A DNA stretch of 6,806 nucleotides from Acidobacteriota bacterium. GTDB lineage: Bacteria; Acidobacteriota; Terriglobia; Terriglobales; Acidobacteriaceae. Both the position numbers and the translations under genes were made by a program. Every line of letters begins with the position of its first letter. Positions within the stretch are counted from its first letter, which is position 1. Under the pieces are notes generated by a model, which was given only the letters and a program-made list of their open reading frames with translations, ran no database searches and had not been told where the DNA came from. Of the stretch, positions 1 through 6,397 are shown in pieces. The DNA is taken from NCBI GenBank assembly GCA_021801945.1, contig JAKABE010000181.1:1-6806 (forward strand), in the 5' to 3' direction.

Positions 1-399
1 CGTTGGTTTGACCACGCGGGAGTTCTCGCCGCCACCCGGATAGTCGACGCCAAGACAGAATGGTCGATTGCGGAGTGTTGCCCCGGTAGCGATACTCTGA
101 TCTTGGGGACGCTGGCTCCATCCCAGCGGCGAATCGATATTTGCCGGGCTTTGAGCGTAGGGCCGCCGGGCTGACCGCATAGACATCCGAACAGTCTTTG
201 ATTCCGGATGAGCGAGTGATCGCAGCTGCGTAGTTGTATGGGCCGGCCGCCTGTTGGCCATTGAGTGGTTCGCCTGCTGGTATAGAGTGGAGCGAAGCCT
301 GCATACTGTTTTTTGCTCAAGCGAGCGCTACGAGGCCACGGCGCGTAATCACGTCTGCGCCTCGGGGGACATTGGGAACAAACCCGGGTCGTGAGGCAG
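1..399. other. Left flank with no supportable gene
   Basis: I cannot assign a gene here. On the plus strand, one frame is open from the window edge to a TGA at 172-174 (57 residues), with no recognisable motif. On the minus strand, all three frames stay open across 1-240, which is common in GC-rich DNA and does not by itself indicate coding. A minus-strand reading with starts near 180 or 186 ends at the window edge in a stretch containing GVDYPGGGENSRVV, with GC-rich third positions, but I do not recognise it. A TGG-TATAGA sequence at 278-286 resembles an extended -10 box for the downstream receptor gene but has no good -35, so I do not call it. CATCCG (184-189) and CGGATG (205-210) form a weak 6-bp inverted repeat without a T tract. 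Confidence 0.5.
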
Positions 400-432
400 T
401 GTGGGCTGGCTCTCTGACGATGACGACGGTGC

Positions 433-460
433 CGGTAATTTTCGGGTAGACCGAAACCGG
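433..460 (+). promoter_or_regulatory. Hairpin in the leader of the Oar-like receptor gene
   Basis: TTTCGG (440-445) and CCGAAA (451-456) are perfect complements around a 5-base loop. Outside them, CCGG near 433-436 can pair with CCGG at 457-460 across a small bulge, lengthening the stem. The hairpin ends about 40 bases before the chosen ATG at 500 and leaves the ribosome binding site free. No T tract follows, so it is not an intrinsic terminator for an upstream gene. It could be an mRNA-stabilising leader structure or an operator. The function is unknown. Confidence 0.35.
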
Positions 461-499
461 ATTTCGAACGTGAAAGAGAGAACAAGGCAGGATGTGCCG

Positions 500-3400
500 A
501 TGAGAAGGGTAAGAAGAGGTTTGCTGAAGGACATGCGGTACAGCCTGCGATGGAACATGCTGGCAGTTCTTCCTTGGGTAGTGTTCTGTATGCTGGCGGA
601 GTTCCTGACTTCCATGCCGCTCGCCGCGCAGCAAGCTGATGGACCCAGGGTGGTCTGGACTGGCGCGGTAGAGACATCTCAAGGTCAACCTTTGGCCGGC
701 GCCATGGTGACCGTCTTCTCTGCGGTGACTCATCAGGGGACGCGTCATGCGCTCTCTGGATCTGGCGGATACTTCAAGCTTTTGGACATCGTGCCGGGCC
801 GATACATGGTGACGGTGAAGCTCCCCGGACGGCAGCCTACTGCTCCGGCTGCTGTCCAAGTGACAGGCGTTCCCGCGGTCCTCACGGTCTCCAATGAAAA
901 TACGCTGAATGTCGCCAGCGAGCCAGGACCCTCGACGGTTTCAAATGCCAGCTCCGGCGCAAGCGCGAATGAAGCCCAAGGAACTGGGGGTGAGCAACTC
1001 TCCGGCCAGACGGTCAGCGAGTTGCCGCTGAACGGCCGCGATTTCAGTACCCTGCTGCTGCTGGCGGCAGGCACGATGACCGATGTGAACGGGGCCACGA
1101 ACTTCACGCAGCAGTTCGCCATCAACGGGCAGCGTGGCGTCGAGGCGGTCTTCGCGATGGATGGCGCGGACATCGACGAGCCGGAGATGGGCGGCAGCTC
1201 CTTCAACAACTTCAACGTGGATGCAATTCAGGAACTTAAGTCCAGTTCGGGCTGGATGCCGGCCGAGATCGGGCGTGGCGCAGCAGGATTTACCGACATC
1301 ATTACCCGCTCCGGCAAGAGCGGGTTTCACGGCTCTTTCTTCGAGTTCGTCCGCAACTCAGTCCTCGATGCGCGCAACTATTTTGACCACCCTTCCATCG
1401 CCGATCCGGGACGCATCCCGCCCTTCCGGAGAAACGAATTCGGATTCACCAACGGCGGCCCGGTGGTGCTGCCGCACCTCTATGACGGCAGTGGCCGCAC
1501 CTTCTATTTCGGCGAGTATCAGGGATTCCGTCAGTTGCTAGGGACGACTCAAGTGCTGGCTGTGCCCACGGCAGCCGAGAGAGCCGGCCAGGATGTTGTG
1601 ACCTATCCGGATGGGAGCACGGATACCCTGGACGTGCCGGTCAACCCTGCAATTGCCTCCATTTTGGCGCGCTATCCAATGCCGGATTTGCCCACCGGCG
1701 CCTTTGGGGCCCGGACCTACGCCGCGCCATCAAACGTAGATACCAACGAGGATCAGTTCTCGATCCGGCTCGATCAGAAAATGGGTGCAAAAGGGCAGTT
1801 CCTTAGCCGCTATACCTGGGACGACATTCGGGGCCCGACGACGAATCCGGACCAGACGCTGGTGGATCCGAGCTTCGGCGTGCAGTACGTGAACCGGGAG
1901 CAGAACGCGGTCTTTACCTACACCCGCACCGTGTCACCGCGGTTTCTCTGGTCGTCCTCGCTGAGCGTCATGAGGACGACGCCTTCCTTTGTGACGCCCA
2001 ATCACACGCAGCCGGCGCTCAAGTTTATCGATGGCTTGTTCGAGCCTTTCAACTCCGCGGGCGGGTCCGTCATGTCCGCATTCGGCAACTTGTTCCAGGG
2101 GCAAGTGAACTTCTCCTGGACCGCGGGGCGGCACAACGTGAAGTGGGGCGCGGAGGCGCTCCTGAACCGGGATACGACCTACTTTGGAATCAGCCCCAAC
2201 GGGGAATATGACTTCGGCGGCGGAACGGTGTATTCGCCGGTATTCATCCGTTCGGCCAGCGGAAAACACAATGTGCAGCCGGGGGATCCCTTGCCGGATA
2301 CGCTCAGCAGCCTACTCCTCGGCTATCCGTACGCTTACACGGTTGCCGTGGCTCCGCCCTACTCATCCAATGGAGCGCACATCGGGCCCGCGGCGATCAA
2401 CCGCGGCGACTATAACGTCTACCTGCAGGATACCTGGAAGATCAACAGCAGATGGGCTCTCGATTACGGCCTCCGCTATGAGCTCTACACGCCCATCACG
2501 GAACGGGCGAACCGGACCGCGAGTTTCCTCAACCCATTCCCGGCGGTGGGTGTGGGACAGGTCTACCTGATCAATCCGCGGCCAACTTATCGAACCGATT
2601 GGAACGGTTGGGGACCGCGCGTGCAGGTCGATTGGAACGCGCCCCACGGAGTACGGATGCATATGGGCGGGGCGATCACGGTTATCCCGCCCAACCTCTG
2701 GCAGGATAACTTTCTGACAGGCACGACGCCCTTCGTGGTCTATCCGCGGGTGGACGCGTCGAAGAGTGGGGAGGTCGCCTACGGATTTCAGATTACGCCG
2801 GGTGAATTGCCGCAGGTCTACACGCCCCAGGGCGTGGCCTTCCTCGCCAGCGGTAATCCTAAAGCGGTGCCGGCCAACACAGTGATGGACGTGAATCGCT
2901 ATCAGTTGGACCTAGCCAAACTCGCGCCCGGCCATCAGCTATCCCTGCTGAGCTTGAGCGCGGTGGATCCCAAATTCGGTAACGCACTCCTCAACACCTG
3001 GACGCTCGGGCTGGAGCGCGCCTTTGGAGGCCTGACGGCGGACGCGGCCTATGTGGGAACGTCGGCCTCCCGGCTGCCCAGGAATGCCTATCCCAATGCC
3101 TATCCTGGCGCGGGCCCGGGGTTTGCACCGTTTACAGACTTCGGTAGCAGTGGAACGCCCTCTGGAGGCTTCGGCTTCGAAACGGTTATGGAGGCTGAGG
3201 CACACTCGTCGTACAACGCGCTGCAAACCTCGCTTTCAGGACAGGTTGGGCACGGCGGTCCTCAACTCCAGGCTGGCTATACCTGGAGCAAGTCTCTGGA
3301 TGACGTCAGCGGTGTGTCCGGCGGGACAGGTTCAGCGGGTGCGGTGGTGGTCTTCAGCCCGCAGAATCCATTCGACAATCGGGCCGAGAGAGGCCCATCG

Positions 3401-4012
3401 AATTTCGATGTGACCAACGCCTTTACCGTGAGCGTGGTGCAGAACCTGCACATGCAGGATCTGTCGTTCTTGCCGGCCGGGACCGGGGTGCTGACGAAGG
3501 GTTGGCAACTGCTGAGCATTTCGACGATCACCAGTGGTTCGCCCTTTACCGTCCTCTCGGGTATCCAGCAGACGGGTTACGGGACAATCGGGGCAGACCG
3601 CCCAGATCAGATCGGAACGCCGGATCTCTCCACGGCGAAAAGCCCAACGCGCCGGCGCGAGGATTACTTCGGGCTGGGCGCCAACAACGCCAGCTTCTTT
3701 TCCATCCCCATCGGAATCCCAGGGGGCACCGGGCCGAACTCCGGGCGATATGGAACGCTGGGCCGAAACACCTTCCGCGGTCCGGCCTATTACGACTTCG
3801 ACTTTGCGCTCATTAAGACGACTCCGATCGGCCACCGGCGCAACGGTCTTGAGCGCGCGGACCTCCAGCTCCGCGGGGAGTTTTTCAACCTTTTCAACAT
3901 CGTAAATATGGGGCTGCCTGCGAATACCATCGAAGGCTCCGGATTTGGCATCATCAGCCAGACGGCCGGCACTTCGCGGCAAATCCAGTTTTCGCTCAAG
4001 ATGATCTATTGA
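500..4012 (+). CDS. Oar-like TonB-dependent outer-membrane receptor
   Basis: This is a complete 1170-residue protein, a normal size for Oar-like receptors. It is predicted to form an outer-membrane beta-barrel that takes up an unknown substrate using TonB energy. Residues 1-44 are a basic, then hydrophobic signal peptide ending near LAAQQ. Residues 48-130 form a carboxypeptidase-regulatory-like beta-sandwich (GAVETSQGQPLAGAMV, then GYFKLLDIVPGRYMVTV). Residues 165-275 are the plug, with ELPLNGRDF at 174-182, FAINGQRG, and GRGAAGFTDIITRSGKSGFHG. Next come FFEFVRNSVLDARNYF, RRNEFGFTNGGPVV and RTFYFGEYQGFRQ, then the barrel. It ends in an alternating strand, RQIQFSLKMIY, with a terminal aromatic residue. 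The ATG at 500 has GGCAGGA seven bases upstream and places the signal peptide at the N-terminus. The in-frame GTG at 401 would add an acidic SDDDDGAG leader with no signal character, and ATG 533 is an alternative. The substrate cannot be inferred: no specific transporter partner or degradative enzyme lies nearby. Confidence 0.93.
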   Translation: MRRVRRGLLKDMRYSLRWNMLAVLPWVVFCMLAEFLTSMPLAAQQADGPRVVWTGAVETSQGQPLAGAMVTVFSAVTHQGTRHALSGSGGYFKLLDIVPGRYMVTVKLPGRQPTAPAAVQVTGVPAVLTVSNENTLNVASEPGPSTVSNASSGASANEAQGTGGEQLSGQTVSELPLNGRDFSTLLLLAAGTMTDVNGATNFTQQFAINGQRGVEAVFAMDGADIDEPEMGGSSFNNFNVDAIQELKSSSGWMPAEIGRGAAGFTDIITRSGKSGFHGSFFEFVRNSVLDARNYFDHPSIADPGRIPPFRRNEFGFTNGGPVVLPHLYDGSGRTFYFGEYQGFRQLLGTTQVLAVPTAAERAGQDVVTYPDGSTDTLDVPVNPAIASILARYPMPDLPTGAFGARTYAAPSNVDTNEDQFSIRLDQKMGAKGQFLSRYTWDDIRGPTTNPDQTLVDPSFGVQYVNREQNAVFTYTRTVSPRFLWSSSLSVMRTTPSFVTPNHTQPALKFIDGLFEPFNSAGGSVMSAFGNLFQGQVNFSWTAGRHNVKWGAEALLNRDTTYFGISPNGEYDFGGGTVYSPVFIRSASGKHNVQPGDPLPDTLSSLLLGYPYAYTVAVAPPYSSNGAHIGPAAINRGDYNVYLQDTWKINSRWALDYGLRYELYTPITERANRTASFLNPFPAVGVGQVYLINPRPTYRTDWNGWGPRVQVDWNAPHGVRMHMGGAITVIPPNLWQDNFLTGTTPFVVYPRVDASKSGEVAYGFQITPGELPQVYTPQGVAFLASGNPKAVPANTVMDVNRYQLDLAKLAPGHQLSLLSLSAVDPKFGNALLNTWTLGLERAFGGLTADAAYVGTSASRLPRNAYPNAYPGAGPGFAPFTDFGSSGTPSGGFGFETVMEAEAHSSYNALQTSLSGQVGHGGPQLQAGYTWSKSLDDVSGVSGGTGSAGAVVVFSPQNPFDNRAERGPSNFDVTNAFTVSVVQNLHMQDLSFLPAGTGVLTKGWQLLSISTITSGSPFTVLSGIQQTGYGTIGADRPDQIGTPDLSTAKSPTRRREDYFGLGANNASFFSIPIGIPGGTGPNSGRYGTLGRNTFRGPAYYDFDFALIKTTPIGHRRNGLERADLQLRGEFFNLFNIVNMGLPANTIEGSGFGIISQTAGTSRQIQFSLKMIY
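3083..3106 (+). repeat. 12-bp tandem duplication in the receptor gene (NAYP-NAYP)
   Basis: AATGCCTATCCC at 3083-3094 is followed directly by AATGCCTATCCT at 3095-3106. The pair encodes NAYPNAYP in a Pro/Gly-rich stretch (NAYPGAGPGF) that is probably an extracellular loop or turn of the barrel. It keeps the frame, so it adds four residues without disrupting the protein. Confidence 0.8.
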
Positions 4013-4040
4013 GCGATGCTCCTCGATGAACGACTGAGCT

Positions 4041-4468
4041 TCATCCGCTGTTCTCGTAGAGCATGAGCAGGCGGTTGGGGTCTTTGAAGGGCAGGGGCCT
4101 GAGGAGCACGCCCCGCACGACGGTGAACAGGGCGGCGTTGGCGCCGATGCCCAAAGCCATCACAAGCATGGCCACGGCGGTGAAGCCGGGCGCGCGGCGC
4201 AATGTGCGCGCGCGATGCGCAGGTCGCGCAGGAACTGCTCCAGGCCGCTCCAACTCCAGGTGGCGCGCGCTTGCTCGCGAAGGAGGGCGGGATTGCCGAA
4301 CGCGCGCAGGGCCGCCGAGCGGGCTTCGTCAGAACTCATGCCTGCTGCGAGGTTCTCGGCGATTTGCCGATCGAGGTGGAAGCGCAGCTCTTCATCGAGC
4401 TGTGCACCGGCCTTCCCGCGTCGGAGAAGCATCTGCACGCGCATCATCAGTCGATGGACCCAGCGCAT
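4041..4468 (-). pseudogene. Broken N-terminal remnant of an ADOP-family (MacB/FtsX-like) permease
   Basis: The reading starts at ATG 4468 (MRWVHRLMMRVQML), with AAAGGA just upstream. The N-terminal part matches the soluble leader of acidobacterial duplicated orphan permeases: LDEELRFHLDRQIAENLAAG, then SSDEARSAALRAFGN, and LEQFLRDLRIAR. After about codon 87, the family sequence (TLRRAPGFTAVAML, ALGIGANAALFTVVRGVLLRPLPF, DPNRLLMLYENSG) continues in another frame. The switch lies in the alternating GC run at 4206-4214, where one missing base explains it. A TGA at 4041-4043 then ends the reading just after the first membrane helix. About 142 codons remain of a protein that is normally around 800 or more residues, and the receptor gene ends only 28 bases away, so the rest has been deleted. 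The missing regions are the periplasmic domains, the remaining helices and the second permease half. It sits directly downstream of padR on the same strand, a typical pairing for this family. No ABC ATPase gene is nearby, as expected for orphan permeases. Confidence 0.87.
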
Positions 4469-4483
4469 CGCTTTCCTTTCCAA

Positions 4484-4511
4484 ATTTCAGCTATGAGCCC
4501 TCAGCCTTCGG
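4484..4511. repeat. Degenerate 7-base periodicity between padR and the permease remnant
   Basis: On the plus strand, ATTTCAG, CTATGAG, CCCTCAG and CCTTCGG follow one another as four imperfect heptamers. Each has T at position 4 and G at position 7, and most end in CAG or GAG. They occupy part of the 96-base spacer between the padR stop and the permease start. The last unit also forms a tiny AGCC-TTC-GGCT stem. This could be an eroded tandem repeat or chance similarity. Confidence 0.25.
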
Positions 4512-4564
4512 CTTGCGGCGCGTCCTCATTGAGCCGGTACGCCGCATCGTGGCGGCCGGTTCCC

Positions 4565-4894
4565 TTAGGCCTCAGCGATCACCAGGTTGATGGCCGCGGA
4601 AAGCCGGCTCCAGCTCGCGGTTTCCGTTTCCAACTGCTTACGGCCAGCGGCAGTCAATACATAGAACTTGGCCTGGCGGCCGGTTTCGCTTTCGGCCCAC
4701 CTGGCCTTGATCCATCCCTGCTGCTCGATGCGGTGAAGCGCGGGATAGAGCGATCCCTGCTGAACCTGCAAGACTTCACCGGAGACCTGCTGGATGCGCT
4801 TAGCGATGGCCCAGCCGTGCATGGCGCCGGGCGAGAGGGTTTTGAGAATCAACAGGTCGAGCGTGCCCTGGACGAGATCGTTTGGTTTTCCCAT
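4565..4894 (-). CDS. PadR-family transcriptional regulator
   Basis: This is a complete 109-residue protein, the usual size for short PadR proteins, which act as dimeric winged-helix repressors. Residues 7-35 ([28 protein letters not shown], read as two helices) are the PadR N-terminal signature. [16 protein letters not shown] at 47-62 is the recognition helix. Residues 63-83 form the wing ([20 protein letters not shown]). The C-terminal helix from about 84 contains [11 protein letters not shown] and should form the dimer interface. The ATG at 4894 is the only reasonable start, because starting at the next Met (residue 25) would remove half of the DNA-binding domain. The six bases before it (CTTGGT) are not a Shine-Dalgarno site, and the promoter lies immediately upstream, so the mRNA is probably leaderless. 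The protein likely represses its own promoter through the inverted repeat there. It probably also controlled the downstream permease, which is now broken. The effector ligand is unknown. Confidence 0.93.
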   Translation of the reverse strand: MGKPNDLVQGTLDLLILKTLSPGAMHGWAIAKRIQQVSGEVLQVQQGSLYPALHRIEQQGWIKARWAESETGRQAKFYVLTAAGRKQLETETASWSRLSAAINLVIAEA

Positions 4895-4900
4895 ACCAAG

Positions 4901-4931
4901 ATTATCTACACATCGTGTTGTAGATTGTCAA
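4901..4931 (-). promoter_or_regulatory. Sigma-70-type promoter of padR
   Basis: Read on the minus strand, TTGACA (4931-4926) is a perfect -35 box and GATAAT (4906-4901) is a five-of-six -10 box, with a 19-base spacer. Alternatively, TAGATA (4908-4903) gives a 17-base spacer but a poorer hexamer. Counting from GATAAT, +1 falls at 4894, the A of the padR start codon; counting from TAGATA, it falls two bases earlier. Either way there is almost no 5' leader. The 19-base spacer is slightly longer than ideal, so activity may be modest. Confidence 0.7.
4904..4925. promoter_or_regulatory. Probable PadR operator (ATCTACA-N8-TGTAGAT)
   Basis: ATCTACA (4904-4910) and TGTAGAT (4919-4925) are perfect 7-bp inverted arms separated by eight bases. 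They fill the spacer between the padR -35 and -10 boxes and overlap the -10, so a dimer bound here would block RNA polymerase. Known PadR sites are dyads with short arms around about eight bases, which fits the geometry. That PadR is the protein bound here is inferred from adjacency and symmetry. Confidence 0.68.
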
Positions 4932-4938
4932 GGGGTGA

Positions 4939-4948
4939 GCGCCGGCGC
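4939..4948. repeat. Perfect 10-bp palindrome beside the padR promoter
   Basis: GCGCCGGCGC reads the same on both strands and starts 7 bases upstream of the padR -35 box, in the divergent padR/antiporter gap. It could be a second protein-binding site. Short GC-only palindromes are also common by chance in GC-rich DNA. The rest of the gap, to about 5078, shows no convincing promoter for the antiporter. Confidence 0.3.
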
Positions 4949-5078
4949 ATACGGCGGCCGTGATGCGGCGGAAGAAGGGCGGCGCGAATGTCTCGGGATT
5001 GGTTTGCCGGCGGCAGAACAAAGCAGCCGGGACGGAAGGGAAGGGAAGCAATTCATAGCGAAGATGCAGCCAGCATTC

Positions 5079-5096
5079 GAGTAAGCGGGATTACTC
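5079..5096 (+). promoter_or_regulatory. Inverted repeat GAGTAA-N6-TTACTC upstream of the antiporter
   Basis: GAGTAA (5079-5084) and TTACTC (5091-5096) are perfect 6-bp complements around GCGGGA. The structure ends 27 bases before the antiporter ATG and just before its purine-rich ribosome binding region (5098-5113). It could be an operator or an RNA hairpin that influences ribosome access. There is no T tract, and nothing I see matches a known ion-sensing or c-di-AMP riboswitch. Confidence 0.38.
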
Positions 5097-5123
5097 TGGA
5101 AGGACGAGGCAGGTCCGCGATCG

Positions 5124-6257
5124 ATGGGACCCGGACACGATCTTTCACGGCTTTTTATCGAGCTGGGCGGTGTGGCGATCGGGCTGGCAGTGCTGGCGCG
5201 ACTGGCGAGCCGCTGGGGAATCTCATCCATTTCTCTGTTCCTGCTGGGCGGACTGGCCTGCGGGCAGGGCGGACTGGCGCCGCTCGACCTGTCGAAGGAT
5301 TTCATCCGGGTGGGTGCGGAGATCGGACTTCTCCTGCTGCTGTTCATGCTGGGGCTGGAGTACACCGGGGAGGAGTTGAAGCGCAACCTGCGCAGCGGAT
5401 TTTCCGGAGCCGCAATCGACTTTCTGCTCAATTTTCCGCCGGGAGCGATCGCCGGGCGGCTGCTGGGTTGGGGAATGATTGCATCGGTGCTCCTTGGCGG
5501 GGTCACCTTTGTCTCCTCCTCGGGCATCATCTCGCGGGTTCTTCATGAGCTGGGGCGCATGGCGGCGCCTGAGACGCCGACGGTGATCTCGATTCTGGTT
5601 CTTGAGGATCTGATGATGGCCGTCTATCTGCCGCTGACCGCCGTGGTGATCGCGGGCGGCGGCATGGACAGGGTCGTGCTGTCGGCTGGAATTACGGTGG
5701 CCGCGGTTCTGGCCGCGCTGTTCTTGGTTACCCGGTACGGCAGAGCGCTGAGCACCTTCGTTGAACATCAGTCAGAAGAGGCCGTCCTGTTGTCAGTGCT
5801 GGGGATCGTGCTGCTGGCGGCCGGTGTTGCAGAGCGGCTGCAGATTTCCGCAGCCATTGCGGCGTTTTTGGTGGGAATTGCCATCTCCGGGCCGATCGCT
5901 GAGCAATCGCACCGCCTAATCGCTCCCCTGCGTGATCTTTTTGCCGTGACGTTCTTCTTTTTCTTTGGGCTGGAGATCGATCTACGCAGCCTTCCGTCGG
6001 TGATGGGCGTTGCGCTGACTCTGGCCGCGGCGACCACGTTCACCAAGGTGCTGACCGGCTACTGGGCGTCGCGGAGGGCCAGCATAGACAGACGACTGCG
6101 CCTTCGCGCCGGACTGACGCTGGTGGCGCGTGGAGAGTTTTCCATAGTGATTGCTGGACTTGCATCTGCGGTTGAGCCGCGGCTTGCTCCGTTATCGGCT
6201 GCTTATGTCCTTTTGATGGCTGTGGCCGGCCCCATCCTGGCGCGCATGGTGCCATAA
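5124..6257 (+). CDS. CPA2-family cation:proton antiporter, KhtU-like
   Basis: This 377-residue inner-membrane protein is predicted to exchange K+ or Na+ for protons, contributing to pH and ion balance. It is almost wholly hydrophobic, with roughly 12-13 membrane segments (first about 8-28, last about 354-374). Family marks are LLLFMLGLEYTGEEL (70-84), FVSSSGIISRVLHELGR (129-145), the ion-site pair E161-D162 in SILVLEDLMMAVYLPL, IAAFLVGIAISG (245-256), FFFFFGLEIDL (277-287) and LTLVARGEFSIVIAGL (331-346). The SSSGI...ETPTVIS...LEDLMMAVYLP pattern resembles KhtU-type antiporters more than KefB/KefC. It ends right after the exchanger domain, without the RCK/TrkA-N domain of KefB/KefC. The ATG at 5124 follows GAGGCAGG (5106-5113) at a 10-base distance. 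The gene diverges from padR across 229 bases. No KhtT-like subunit is encoded next to it, and no strong terminator follows: CGGCCC (6263-6268) with GGGCCG (6297-6302) could pair across a long loop but lacks a T tract. Ion specificity is undetermined. Confidence 0.9.
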   Translation: MGPGHDLSRLFIELGGVAIGLAVLARLASRWGISSISLFLLGGLACGQGGLAPLDLSKDFIRVGAEIGLLLLLFMLGLEYTGEELKRNLRSGFSGAAIDFLLNFPPGAIAGRLLGWGMIASVLLGGVTFVSSSGIISRVLHELGRMAAPETPTVISILVLEDLMMAVYLPLTAVVIAGGGMDRVVLSAGITVAAVLAALFLVTRYGRALSTFVEHQSEEAVLLSVLGIVLLAAGVAERLQISAAIAAFLVGIAISGPIAEQSHRLIAPLRDLFAVTFFFFFGLEIDLRSLPSVMGVALTLAAATTFTKVLTGYWASRRASIDRRLRLRAGLTLVARGEFSIVIAGLASAVEPRLAPLSAAYVLLMAVAGPILARMVP

Positions 6258-6397
6258 GCTCGCGGCCCGACCAGTCCGCTGCAAGGAATCGGAAGTGGGC
6301 CGGGCGCATTGGTTTGCCGGGAGGCCCGCTGGATGGCGGAGAGGAGATGCTTGGGGTTTTGTGGTCCTCCCGCGTACCCTGGCTGGAGTGACCTGCC

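Noticed and set aside
309..326. T6 run next to GCTC-AAGC-GAGC as an intrinsic terminator
   Set aside because: On the plus strand the T run precedes the stem, and on the minus strand it becomes an A run after the stem, so neither orientation gives stem followed by T tract.
401..499. GTG at 401 as the start of the receptor gene
   Set aside because: It adds 33 residues beginning with an acidic stretch in front of a clear signal peptide. The region also contains a strong hairpin, and ATG 500 has a better ribosome binding site.
317..859. 180-residue minus-strand open reading overlapping the receptor start
   Set aside because: Low-complexity Arg/His/Ser-rich composition with no motif; it is antisense to a well-supported gene.
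3332..3982. 216-residue minus-strand open reading under the receptor 3' half
   Set aside because: Antisense to the conserved barrel end; rich in Arg and Gly with no recognisable domain.
4202..4963. 253-residue plus-strand open reading across padR and the permease remnant
   Set aside because: It is the complement of a clear PadR gene and an ADOP N-terminus, both with family motifs on the minus strand. The plus-strand product matches nothing I recognise.
4988..5548. 186-residue plus-strand open reading overlapping the antiporter start, considered as a missing KhtT subunit
   Set aside because: No KhtT or TrkA-C features; Gly/Arg-rich, and most of it is the antiporter gene read in another frame.
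6263..6302. CGGCCC/GGGCCG pair after the antiporter as a terminator
   Set aside because: The loop is 28 bases and no T tract follows.
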